Shown here: piece by piece, positions 47,061 to 56,637 of the stretch
How positions within the stretch are numbered: position 1 is the first letter of the stretch
How the letters are laid out: every line of letters starts with the position of its first letter
NCBI RefSeq assembly: GCF_000346465.2
Contig: NC_034010.1
Location: 28,994,787-29,058,786 of the forward strand
From: Prunus persica
Taxonomy: Eukaryota; Streptophyta; Magnoliopsida; Rosales; Rosaceae
Length of the DNA: 64,000 nt
Direction of reading: 5' to 3'
Program-made: the position numbers and the translations under genes
The notes under the pieces: generated by a model
Databases searched by the model: none
What the model was told of the DNA's origin: nothing
Seen by the model: only the letters and a program-made list of their open reading frames with translations

Positions 47061-48814
47061 CTAGTTGGATATTCACTAAAAATCTTATTGCACTCTTAAT
47101 TTCTCAGTTGTGTATTGCATGATCGAACTCTGAAGTTATGTTTTAATTAGGTCACGGGAATACATTAATGAATTAGTGGTACCAAAGATTGATGTGACAA
47201 CATTGGGGTTGGAAGCAGGTGATACTTTATATATGTAAGGCTTAGTGGCTTACATATATATTGAGCATGCCATAACTGAGAAATTGTATCGTACGTTTCA
47301 TCGCCTTGTTATAGTGCTAAGTGGCTAGCTAGTGCTTGGTGGGGAAGAAATGATTTGTTTTAGGGAAAAAAACAAACTAGAGCTACAATTTGACGAGTAA
47401 TGTTTCAGTTTGACTTTTATATGTGGTGCTACGATCAACTTATGATGGAGAAATATCAACATCAAATATTGAGACTAATAACATCAAATGAATGTGTGTA
47501 ATGATGACATCTAAATATTTAACCCTTCCACTACTAAACTTATGACAAGTGCAATAGTCCCACGATAGCCTCGACTCCAAAAATGTAGGGCCATATTAAA
47601 CTAACGTCGCATGAAATAAATAATTTGTTATTTAAAAGAGTTGGAACAACTAATTAGATTTTTACTCATAAGAACAAGATGGAACAACTAACAAGAGTTG
47701 TAAAACTCACCGAGTGCATGGGCATGAAGAAAAAAACACACAGGTTGAGAATGCTTGCGGTAGGTAGGCCTGGATGAAATTCGATGATCAAATTGATTTT
47801 AATTAGATCCGCAATGTTTTACCCAGTTTCTGGTGGCCCAATTCGACCACGAAAAGGACAAAAAGAAGAAGATCCTGCTAATATTCTTGAGATTCTGTCA
47901 CGTTGAGATCAAATTATCATTTTTTTTTTTGGGTGTATAGCTAAAGCTACAATTACAATATACGTCTCAAGCGTTTGGACTTAAATTACATGCCATTAAT
48001 TGAGGAGAGTATTTTTATTCATCACTTTAATCTAAGGTATATTCTCATCACTCTTCTCAACACTTGATACGTGTCCATATACATAATCATGATTTCATAA
48101 ATACAAAATAAAAAATTAACCATGAGTAAAAAGGGAAGGATATATATTGAGTTAAAGTGGTGAACAAACATTTCTTTAATTGAACCGAGTGAGTTTTATT
48201 TTTGTTCAATAGGACTCATGTGAATATCTCCCAAGTACAATGGCCAATTGGTCTTTTAACAAATGAAACAACACCAATCCATATGCATTGAAGAGATGAA
48301 GCAAAAGAAAAAATATAGTGAAGATCGTTAAGGTGATAATTAAGCAAATACGATTTTGTTTTGTTTAAAAAAAAAAAAAATTTACTCATGTTAGTAAATG
48401 CGCATATAAATGCGTCAAAAGAGAAATAGTGGCCAACATGATCTAATCAAGTGAAAATAGAGTTTGACTTGCAAATTGATCGTCCCATCTAGGTTGCTCT
48501 TCCTGTTCTTGCCACCAGTACCTTTTGTTTGTCATGTTGATTGCTCTATCCGCCCAAAAGCCCAGATAGCTAGGTTTTCCGATTTCTCAAGGCTTGCTCT
48601 TTCATGCTATGTTTTTTTAATTTTAACTACACACAAGTTGTTTCATTTGGGCTACAGCACCAGCCACGCACCCTTCTATTTGGGCCCTAAACGGGGTTTA
48701 GGCTATTAGTCCAAATATGAGAGTTCGGCCCTGAAGGTTTTAGTCCATTGGTCCAGCCACATCAACTCTGTTACCTAGTTTCTATGTGGATGACTCATAT
48801 ATATTCTGGGTTTT

Positions 48815-48905
48815 GTAGAGAATGTGGTACCAACCTTCGAACCCAGGACCACTAGGAGTTAGTGCAAGAGCACTTAACCACAAGGGCTGGTAGAAGGCCA
48901 ATTGG
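48815..48905 (-). mobile_element. tRNA-derived SINE remnant
   Basis: Minus strand: GTGGTTAAGTGCTCTTGC (A-box), then CTAGTGGTCCTGGGTTCGAAGG (B-box GGTTCGAAGG), followed by TTGGTACCACATTCTC. Polymerase III promoter spacing. It lies just upstream of the phosphorylase fragment. Confidence 0.65.
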
Positions 48906-48968
48906 CTCATATATTTTCTCATTTTGTTGCTTGGTATGTTTCCCTTTTCACTTTATTTTGTGTTACAG

Positions 48969-49085
48969 GGGAAGGAACTGCGATTGAAGCAACAATATGT
49001 CTTTGTCTCAGCATCCATGCAAGATATATTTTGGAGATTTAAAGAGGCTCACAGTAACTTTGATGAATTTCCAGAGAAGTTCTAA
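48969..49085 (+). pseudogene. alpha-1,4-glucan phosphorylase exon fragment
   Basis: After a good acceptor (TGTTACAG at 48961-48968) the frame reads [20 protein letters not shown] then [15 protein letters not shown], ending in a stop. This is a conserved stretch of plant starch (alpha-glucan) phosphorylase, where the residues RRFK and VALQLNDTHP would normally follow. Here RR is FWRF and the exon stops after EKF. Only about 38 residues exist and no neighbouring exons are visible, so it is an orphan fragment. Confidence 0.7.
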
Positions 49086-49404
49086 GTCTTAATATAATAA
49101 TCACACAGTTGCAGCCTTGAGAGACAAAAAGTCTAAAATCTTGTTCGTATAAAAATCTGGTTGTATGGTGTTGTTAGGACTCTGAAGTATTGATAAAGTG
49201 ATGAGCATTTTCCTGGGTTGATTGGTTGATTGAAGAAAAGGGAAGGAAAGAAAGGATTTTGAGGAAATTCTCTAAAAAGGAAGAACCTAAGGATTATGAC
49301 TATTTCAAGACTTTAGATTGGTATATCCTTGTTTGTAGTTAGGCAAAAAACTTAGGTTCTCTTTAAAGTCTGAAAAAAAAAGGTTAAATTTTTTTTTTAA
49401 AACA
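49086..49404. other. unassigned spacer
   Basis: Between the phosphorylase fragment and the palindromes. No feature recognised. Confidence 0.5.
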
Positions 49405-49472
49405 GTATAGCAGCACGGCTATACAATTTATATATTCGAATATATTTTCATGTACAGCCGAGCGGCTATACT
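49405..49472. repeat. palindrome pair left of the Mutator-like element (array 3, left part)
   Basis: GTATAGCAG-CA-CGGCTATAC at 49405-49424 and GTACAGCCG-AG-CGGCTATACT at 49452-49472. Without the Mutator-like element they would join the cluster at 55976-56160. Confidence 0.85.
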
Positions 49473-49474
49473 AT

Positions 49475-49483
49475 TATGATATA
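49475..49483 (+). repeat. 9-bp target site duplication, left copy
   Basis: TATGATATA, identical to 55941-55949, immediately outside the terminal inverted repeats. Confidence 0.93.
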
Positions 49484-49595
49484 GGGAAATAGCCCAAAAT
49501 GCCACCATTTTTATAATTGTAATTGAAAATACCACCCTTTTTTAAAAATTTTGGAACTATGACCTATAAATAGAATTTTATTGTCCCCTTATTGC
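49484..49595 (+). repeat. MULE terminal inverted repeat, left
   Basis: Starts GGGAAATAGCCCAAAATG and ends near CTTATTGC. It aligns with the reverse complement of 55829-55940 over its whole length, including CCTATAAATA, with scattered substitutions. Confidence 0.9.
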
Positions 49596-49799
49596 ACAGA
49601 TATCACTTTTGCTGAAATTTTATTGTCTCTGTTTTGCTGAAGTTCTCTCTCGCCTCTGTCTCTTCGCTGCCCTCTGTTTCTCTTCACTCTCCGGTGGCTT
49701 TGCTCCGAATCTGTGGTCCTTCAGCTCTCAGTCTCTCCTCACTCAGCTCCGACTGTCTCTTCTCTCTTCCTCTCCCAGCGACAGGTACTGTTCATCGGC

Positions 49800-50015
49800 A
49801 TTTTCTTACAGTTTAAGGGTTTCTCTCAAGTTGTTTTAGGGTTTATGCATTTCTCTGAAATTGGCTGCGGGGTTTGTTCGAAATTGGTTGAAGGTTTAGG
49901 GGTTTCGCTGAAATTAGTTTAGGGGTTTGTTCGAAATTGGTTGAAGGTTTAGGGGTTTCTCTGAAATTGGTTTAGGGGTTTCATCGAAATTGTTTTAGGG
50001 GTTTGTCTGAAATGA
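49800..50015 (+). repeat. tandem repeats on GGTTTAGGGGTTT...GAAATT
   Basis: At least six degenerate units of about 20-25 bases (TTTAGGGGTTTCTCTGAAATT, TTTAGGGGTTTGTTCGAAATTGG) inside the MULE, after a CT-rich leader with a GT donor-like site (CGACAG-GTACTG). Confidence 0.8.
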
Positions 50016-51420
50016 TCTGAGTATGATGATTCCTTGTTTCAAACAGTGAATGGGTTTGTTCTTTGTGGACTGATGCTTGCACTGCTGTTGTGTTGCTGTT
50101 GCTGTTGCTATTGCTGTCGTATTGTGTTTTTTTGCTAGTGTATTGCTAATGTAGTGATGTTGTGTTGGCATTTTAGTGCAGTTGTATTTTTAGTTTTAGT
50201 ATGGTTTTATTATGGTTTTTGTAGCAGTTATTGAATGGTATTTGGTGGCTTAGTATGAGTCTTTATGAGCATTGCATTTAACCTTCTTAGAAGTCTAATT
50301 GGTATCTATTTTGTTTGTTGAAGATGATATCTAAAGTGTAAGACAATTAACCTGTGTATGGTGATTTCTTCTCTGTGGATCATTACCAAAAAATACTCGC
50401 TGATTATATTTTACGTAGAAAATGTGGCCATGAAAAGAATTTGTGGCTAAAACTCCATGATGGAAGCAACCATTTTGAAATATCTTAAGCAAACTGTTGG
50501 TGGCTTGCTAAATTCCTTAATTTTTTTCTCTTTATCTTCCAACGAGGTAGTGACCCTTCACATTACACTCAATTGTGCAAAGGATTTGCATGGTTGTCTG
50601 ATGGAATCGAAGAATAATTTACATAGAAAGAATTTCCTTTGTTATCGTTCGTAGTTTTTCATATATGAAAGAAACTTCTAGATTGATAAAATATCTCAAG
50701 ACAGAGTTTGACAAAATCAAGTATTGTATAAATATTTGAACTTGTAAACTCCCAACCATATCATACTTTTTGTTTGAGAATAATGCTTGTTAATTCGACA
50801 TATTTTTGTATAACTTTGTTTACTAAGTTTAGGGCTTGCATATTGGATATGGATGAGTTTTGTTTAGAACCATATGTGGTGTAATATGAGTTGTTTAAAA
50901 GTTTGCTGTTTTGTGCTTGATCATTGTGTGCTTAAAAGAAAGCGGGAAATGAGTGAAGATGGGAACCTACCAGCAGCAGCTGTGGTTTAGAGAAATGGGG
51001 ACATTGATTTTGCTATAAGCTAACTGTTTAAGCTTTTGCTTTTGTTGTTTGTGTATGGATACTTAGAGAAGTCTGTTTCTGAGGAGAACTTATAATTTTG
51101 TAATTGTACATGTCTTACAAACATTTTATACCGTTTTGATGGTTTATTTATGAATTTATCTTTCATTTTTTGTTAAGAAAAAACTGAAGGGATGGTGCCA
51201 ATTTCTTTCATTTTCTTACATTTGAAAGGAGGGCCATAGTAAAGTCAGTACTGTGGTTGCCACTAATTCATAGGAAGTAGAAATCTAAATTCTGTGAATA
51301 AACTGGCTGTCACTTCAATTCACATGCTCGTTGACATACTTTAGATTAAGAATTAGTTGTGGTTTCACCTTACATGCATTTTATTGGAGTTTTATGGCTA
51401 CACGTGTTTTTATGGTAAAA

Positions 51421-52331
51421 CAGTGGCTGTATGAAGCTGCTGCTATAGCTTTTGAGGCTATACCACGTACTTTGGCTCAGAATTGCGGGGTGAATATGAT
51501 TAGAACAATGACGGCGCTGCAGGGAAAGGTTTGAATCTGTTTTGTATGGCTTTGTTCAGTTTTTTTATGATTTGTCATTTCTATATACGTTCTGATGCAT
51601 CATTATTATTTTGGTCAGAATATGATGCATCATTTAGATCCTAACCACAATTTTTTTTCCATAGCATGCAAATGGTGAAAAATCATGGATTGGCATTGAT
51701 GGTAACACTGGTGTGATAACTGATGTGAAAGAGAAAAAGATAGGTGGATATCTTTTTGGCTTACTATTGTTGCTCTCTTTTATTTCCTTCGCTATCTCAA
51801 TATTCACATTTGTTGGGTGATTTATATTTGCTGAAAGCTCTGAAATAGGACTTTTAATGTAGTATTGTTCTCAAATGTATCCATTATATGTCCCTTTATT
51901 GATATGGCATAAGTGTCAATCTTCTGGTTTATATTGTCGATTTGCTTCAGTAGTAGTTCTAGTTTAGAGCTTCTCCCAATATATTTCGACAGCACTCATG
52001 TGAGGGGAAGTGCTGTTGTCGTGGTTATTAAAAAATTTCCCAATAAATTTATTTTGTTGGTAAGGCTGTTCATTTTGAGGATTTATGATGTCAGATATGG
52101 GATGCCTACAACGTGAAGGGCCAGAGTTTTAAAACGGCCATAGAAGCTGCTTGCCTACTTCTCAGAATCGATGACATTGTGAGTGGGATGAAGAAGAAGC
52201 AGCCTCCTGGTGCCAAAGCTCCTTCCAAGCCTCAAGTTGAGACAGAAGGCGATGCAGATAATGAGCAAATAATTCCGGAGTGCTTATGGAGAGCACGTGG
52301 TTATCTCAGTTTGAATGAAGTTTTGCTTTAA
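51421..52331 (+). pseudogene. CCT3: captured CCT3 (chaperonin TCP-1 gamma subunit) 3' fragment
   Basis: Three exon-like blocks separated by introns. 51421-51528 contains YEAAAIAFEAIPRTLAQNCG and MIRTMTALQGK; 51665-51739 contains HANGEKSWIGIDGNTGVITD; and from 52095 it reads IWDAYNVKGQSFKTAIEAAC, LLRIDDIVSG and an acidic end. This is the C-terminal equatorial domain of the gamma subunit of the cytosolic CCT/TRiC chaperonin, which folds tubulin and actin. GT donor and AG acceptors are kept at the first intron, but the second donor reads AAGATAGGTGG, possibly a mutated GT. The frame overruns the normal end to a stop at 52329-52331. Introns show that genomic DNA, not mRNA, was captured. About three quarters of the gene is absent. 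Confidence 0.88.
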
Positions 52332-52812
52332 AGAAGAAAAAAAGGAGCATTATAAGTTTGATGAGGATATTTTTTAGGTTTGTAATGTCACCTTAACTTG
52401 GTAGTGTGTGTTTTGTCCCTCTTCTTTCTTTCTCAATCGACGAGGTGGAAAGAAGAGAAGTCTTCTTATTGGAGAATGCTAATGTTAGTTTCACATGTCA
52501 TCTGTGTATCGAACACAATTTCTTTGTTCAACTTCGTGGATTGGCACAGTGGAGCTTATTTCTACCATTCTTCTGAATGATTGTTAACAGTCCAAACTTA
52601 GTTATTGACACAAATATGTACTTTTCTAAAAGTAAGAAAACAAAAAGTTTTTCATGGCCAAGCATCAATTTTAATAAGCCAGTGTGGCACCTAAAACACA
52701 CAACGTACGGCACTGTACACAAACTTGTGGAGGAAAGGATTCATATTGAGCATCTATTTTATCCACTTAGGGAGAGTAAGAATTGATCTTGTCACTCCCA
52801 TATTCAGCCAAT

Positions 52813-53067
52813 ATGCCACGTATTGATTCAAAGCAGAGCTTAAAAATGAAACGAAAGCAGATAAAAAACCCTAGACACGGCCAGCTGATGCAACTGAAAT
52901 TGGCAAATAGCAAAGATGACATGAAGTCTGGGACTTCACAAGCGAGGCTGAACGAGGATGAAGCTGTGAGGGTTGCATACAAGCATGGGACGCCTCTTGA
53001 AGGAGGCAAAATTGGTGATTCTGAGCCTGTGGATTTATTTTCCAGTCCTCATCATATTCCAAAGTAG
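52813..53067 (+). CDS. unassigned small frame inside the MULE
   Basis: 84 residues from ATG: basic and hydrophilic (KMKRKQIKNPRHGQLMQLKL, then SGTSQARLNEDEAVRVAYKH). No family recognised. It may be a remnant of a captured gene or of an element protein. The downstream end runs into the GGCAATA minisatellite. Confidence 0.35.
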   Translation: MPRIDSKQSLKMKRKQIKNPRHGQLMQLKLANSKDDMKSGTSQARLNEDEAVRVAYKHGTPLEGGKIGDSEPVDLFSSPHHIPK

Positions 53068-53335
53068 GGCAATATGCCTACAATACAAAGGCAATACGAA
53101 GGCAATACGAAGGCAATATGACCACAATAAATATACAATACGAAGGCAATAGTAGGGCAATATGGCCACAATAAATATACAATACGAAGGCAATAGTAGA
53201 GCAATATAAGTACAATATAAAGGCAATATTAGGGCAATATACATATAATACATACACATTACAGTATTAAGGGAATACAAACACAATACAAATGCAATAT
53301 TAAGTCAATGTACATACAATACATACACATTACAG
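53060..53335 (+). repeat. GGCAATA/ACAATA minisatellite, right-central part of the MULE
   Basis: Many short units such as AAGGCAATACG, AGGGCAATATG and CCACAATAAATATACAATACG, in partly higher-order order. A related block is at 55090-55200. Confidence 0.88.
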
Positions 53336-53466
53336 ACAACATTTCACACATGCGAAAGAAATCGCCTCCCAAACTGAACAATACTATCTATCCCACGAAG
53401 GGAAAATGAAGGCAACAAAAGATCCATGTACTCGGGTGAGATGAACTGAAGCAGCATTCACCGTTA

Positions 53467-54066
53467 CTACAGGTCCATCAAAAGATCCATGTCTTTGTCC
53501 TTTCTTCTCGCTGCATGCACGAGGCTATGATGAGCCATTCCATCAAAACCCATATTCAGTACCTCCCAGACACCAGCTACATCAATTTCACTCCAATTGT
53601 GGTCTGGTGAGATGACCGAAGCATAATCTCGGAACATTTCGAAGCCGTTGTTGAAACATTCAACCATTTCATGGTTATATTCTTCAGATTGTGTGAATGT
53701 TTCGAGGGCATTTTTCTTTGTGTCTTCCAATTTCAACTTCAAGGACTCTAACTCTTTGCTCCGACTTTTTGCTTTAAGAGCTTGCTTCACCTCTCCAGCG
53801 TATGCTTTGTTCAACTTGTTGGCCAAGTTTCCCATAACTTGGCCATGAATATCGCACTTACTCTCCCACCAATCCGTTGCCTTTGACATATATTGGAGGT
53901 GGTGCTTGACGGCAGAGATTTTGTCAAGCGGATCATGAGTGTCAGCCTCACTTCCAGATGAAGTGGGATCATGATTGGGAGTCCGAGGTGGAGATGGGAA
54001 TGGCACATGCCAGGGCTGGTCCCCCGGGTAACTCACATGCTCGTTAGGAGGGCGTACATCTGACAT
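53467..54066 (-). CDS. MULE-internal protein with coiled coil, function unknown
   Basis: 199 residues from ATG. A Pro-rich start (PFPSPPRTPNHDP) is followed by a helical, charged middle likely to form a coiled coil (GEVKQALKAKSRSKELESLK, LEDTKKNALETF) and an acidic/aromatic end (SPDHNWSEIDVAGVWEVLNM). I do not recognise it. It is an intact frame within a non-autonomous-looking MULE, so it could be an accessory element protein or a captured gene. Confidence 0.5.
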   Translation of the reverse strand: MSDVRPPNEHVSYPGDQPWHVPFPSPPRTPNHDPTSSGSEADTHDPLDKISAVKHHLQYMSKATDWWESKCDIHGQVMGNLANKLNKAYAGEVKQALKAKSRSKELESLKLKLEDTKKNALETFTQSEEYNHEMVECFNNGFEMFRDYASVISPDHNWSEIDVAGVWEVLNMGFDGMAHHSLVHAARRKDKDMDLLMDL

Positions 54067-54518
54067 GTTGAAGTATTACTGGGGACAATTCACAGCTGTT
54101 GCCTGCAACCAAACAAATAGAGGTACATTCAGTCTCCAGTTGTAAACGACTATATGGTTAGGTTGAGTGGAGAATATTTGCCTTTCAGTAAGACTAATTA
54201 CCTTTCCCGTTAAGAAGGTGCCTCTGTTGCAGTTCTATATAGGAAGGTTCAGTTATATGTACGAACTTATATGAGGTAAATTGGGTTTTGTGTTGGTGCA
54301 TTAAATTGATGGGATTCAAAACTACACCATTAACTCCTTGGCTGTAAGTTACAGCAGTACAACATGACATTAACAACAATAAAATTGTATCTCTATGTAT
54401 TTTTGGCAACTGGGCAAAAATAATGTTGACGAGTGGGTTCAGATTCTCCTCCTAAACGTATTTTTGGCAACTGGGCAGCTGTGTTCAAGCACCCCAAATT
54501 AGGAGGGGCAGAGTACAC

Positions 54519-55067
54519 TTACACTTCATTTCTTTCAGTACCATTATCACCACCATGCATCTCCTCCACCTCGCTAAAATCAATCATATCCATAAAATCT
54601 GTCCCTACTTCACCTCCCAAATCAGTGACATTTGTATTATTCCAAGTTACTTCATTGCTTTCAACAATGGCAACTGAAGAATGACCCATCCGACTACTAT
54701 CTGTCGTGATATGCATACTATGAACTACATCATTTGTCAGTCCTTTATCTTCTATACTCATGAGTAAGGGAGCTAGTTTTGAAGGTGTTACCTCGGAATT
54801 GTACTTCATAAAAAAATTGACATCATCATCGTCCTCAATCTTTATGCGCTTCCACTCATTCGAGGCCACCAAAACTGAGAATTTTAAGCAAACCTTGTCT
54901 TCCCTGCTGTTTGTATTACCAATATGATGCACACGGTCCAACAGTTCAGCAAAATTGATGGTCCGTGGAACTATTAAGCCTTTTGAGTCACCCCCTTCGT
55001 ATTTGCACATCTTCTTCGAGGTGACCCATTTTCCATTGTAGCACACGAGAATAACAATTGTCTCCAT
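54519..55067 (-). CDS. MuDR-like N-terminal domain protein (truncated transposase relative)
   Basis: 182 residues from the ATG at 55067. METIVILVCYNGKW, KYEGGDSKGLIVPRTINFAE and IEDDDDVNFFM resemble the PB1-like N-terminal part that precedes the DNA-binding and DDE regions in many plant MuDR transposases. The frame ends before any zinc-binding or catalytic segment, and none appears downstream. The position next to the right terminal repeat, reading inward, fits a transposase gene that has lost its 3' part. Confidence 0.6.
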   Translation of the reverse strand: METIVILVCYNGKWVTSKKMCKYEGGDSKGLIVPRTINFAELLDRVHHIGNTNSREDKVCLKFSVLVASNEWKRIKIEDDDDVNFFMKYNSEVTPSKLAPLLMSIEDKGLTNDVVHSMHITTDSSRMGHSSVAIVESNEVTWNNTNVTDLGGEVGTDFMDMIDFSEVEEMHGGDNGTERNEV

Positions 55068-55089
55068 TTCTGACCATGACAAAACAACA

Positions 55090-55200
55090 TTTCATTCACA
55101 CAATATAACCACAATAACCATACAATACAATAGCAATATAACCACAATATAACAGCAATATATAGGCAATATAATGGCAATATAACAGCAATACGACTGT
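55090..55200 (+). repeat. ACAATATAACC/GCAATATA minisatellite next to the MULE right end
   Basis: Units such as CACAATATAACC, AGCAATATAACC and GGCAATATAATGGC. It is similar in composition and unit to 53060-53335, so two related blocks bracket the two minus-strand frames. Confidence 0.85.
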
Positions 55201-55529
55201 AAAATAAGAGGAACACATCAGAATCACACTATACAGATCTACTACATCAAATAGAAATTCCCAAGTTTCAAGATTCACATATCCAGACCAATCTAAATGC
55301 AATTGGTACAAACCCAGATGAATGAGCATGAATATTCAACAAAACCTAACCCAAATAAATTAAAGCCAAAACGAATTTAACACAAACCCAAACAATCAAA
55401 CTATAACCCATTTCACATAATACTGATATTAAGAAAATAACCATCAACACTACCTTTTCGAGGTCGGCAATCCAGTAGAGCTTCAAGGTTGCAAGCAGCT
55501 ATTCAGAAGACATAGCTAAAGGGAGGGGT

Positions 55530-55800
55530 TCGCGATTCCAAACAGAGAGCAAGAGATCGAATAGGGGAGAAAGGGACATAACGAAGCTAGAGAGAGACAG
55601 CTGCGCTATGAGAAACAGAGCAAAGAGAGAGACAGAGAGTTGTGCTAGAGAGACAGAGAGAGAGCCAAGAGAGAGAGAGCCAAGAGCGAGAGAGCCAAGA
55701 TAGAGAGAGCCAAGAGAGACACAGAGAGCTGTGATAGACAGATACCAAAGAGAAAGAGAGCTGTGCCAGAGAGAGAGAGAGCTGTGTGAGCTTCTTCTCT
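55530..55800 (-). repeat. GAGA-rich tandem region inside the MULE right end
   Basis: Repeats of GAGAGAGCCAAGAGAG and similar. Antisense Ser/Leu-rich frames over it are low-complexity artefacts. It is probably leader DNA for the minus-strand frame. Confidence 0.8.
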
Positions 55801-55828
55801 CCAAAATTTCTGAACTTGTGAAAAATCA

Positions 55829-55940
55829 GCAATAAGTGGGCAATAATTTTATATTTATAGGTGATAGTTGTACAAAAATTGGGAAGGGATGGTATTTTTA
55901 ATTAAAATTATGAAATGGGTGTCATTTAGGGCTATTTCCC
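55829..55940 (-). repeat. MULE terminal inverted repeat, right
   Basis: Reverse-complement partner of 49484-49595, ending GGGCTATTTCCC. Confidence 0.9.
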
Positions 55941-55949
55941 TATGATATA
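55941..55949 (+). repeat. 9-bp target site duplication, right copy
   Basis: TATGATATA, identical to 49475-49483. Confidence 0.93.
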
Positions 55950-55975
55950 TTCAAGTTTGAAAAAAATAAAACAGT

Positions 55976-56160
55976 ATAACAGAGCAGTTCATTATCCAGT
56001 ATAGCCGCGGCTATACTATTTTTAAGAAACATTAATAAAACTGAGTATATCCGAGCGGCTATACGATTTTTAAAAAGAAATCAGAAAAACCGAGTATTGC
56101 TGAGTAGCTATACTATTTTAATTAAAAAAAACAAAATAGGTATAGCCGATCGGCTATATT
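55976..56160. repeat. palindrome array 3, right part
   Basis: Units at 55999 (19 bases, no central dinucleotide: TATAGCCGCGGCTATA), 56045 (TATATCCG-AG-CGGCTATA), a degenerate one near 56095 and 56140 (TATAGCCG-AT-CGGCTATA). A faint unit is near 55977. Confidence 0.85.
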
Positions 56161-56278
56161 ATTTTTAATATCAGAAGTTTAGATTTTCGCTGCCACAGCA
56201 AAAAAAGTTTCTTTCTTTCAAAAATATCAAAACAAGAAGAAAGAGTTTATAAAATCCGAGATACGGGAAAGAGCATAC

Positions 56279-56463
56279 TCAGGGAGGAGACGAAAGGCGG
56301 TGAGGGTGTCCTGGAAGATGAGCGATTGAAGATTCTTGGGAATTTTCTTGTAAGCGCCTCTGAGAATTAAGCTCAGCTCTTTACAGGCTAACGGGTACCT
56401 GTGAATTCTTGGTAAAGACTCTTTCAAGCCAAGTTTTTGGTATCTCTCTAATGGTTTTGACAT
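56279..56463 (-). pseudogene. orphan copy of F-box protein exon 1
   Basis: 185 bases, the same length as exon 1 at 27390-27574. It reads MSKPLERYQKLGLKESLPRI with one or two substitutions (ELSLILRG for ELSFILRG) and keeps a GT donor. The other five exons are absent, and intron 1 ends after about 80 bases at a palindrome cluster. Confidence 0.88.
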
Positions 56464-56637
56464 GCTTTCTGTGATTCGAAGGCACAGGGGAGAGAGAGAA
56501 GAGAGTTCCTTCAGATATTCCAAATTTACAACAATTCTGATGGGCTGAGAAGCATAGTTGGGCTGTTTAGCCCTTATGGGCTGCTGATTCGATTGGCCTA
56601 CTCATTTTTCTTAAATAGCCTCTAGGGCTCCATTTTT

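Larger units (their letters stand above)
41785..48968. other. 7-kb gene-poor region
   Basis: The AAA ATPase 5' leader and promoter, then AT-rich DNA with no supported gene. It holds tRNA-derived SINE remnants (42820, 46974, 48815), CT/GA microsatellites (44767-44793 and 45204-45230), a CCCTCCT run (45408-45428), A- or T-runs (45570-45584, 45841-45852, 46471-46489, 47919-47929, 48367-48380), and scattered frames without domains. Confidence 0.6.
49484..55940. mobile_element. Mutator-like element (Pack-MULE type), 6457 bp
   Basis: Terminal inverted repeats of about 112 bases (49484-49595 and 55829-55940) begin GGGAAATAGCCC on the left and its complement on the right. A perfect 9-bp duplication, TATGATATA, flanks it; both are hallmarks of the Mutator superfamily. 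Inside: CT-rich leader-like DNA next to each end, short tandem repeats, a captured CCT3 gene fragment (51421-52331), an unassigned frame (52813-53067) and two minus-strand frames (54066-53467 and 55067-54519), one resembling the N-terminus of plant MuDR-type proteins. I see no transposase catalytic domain and no SWIM zinc finger, so it was probably moved by a transposase from elsewhere. It interrupts a palindrome cluster. Confidence 0.9.

Noticed and set aside
48815..48905. tRNA gene on the minus strand
   Set aside because: Only the A- and B-box-like segments fit; there is no acceptor stem or full cloverleaf, so a SINE remnant is the better call.
49609..49922. Ser/Leu-rich frames at the left end of the MULE
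   Set aside because: Low-complexity translation of a CT-rich leader and tandem repeats.
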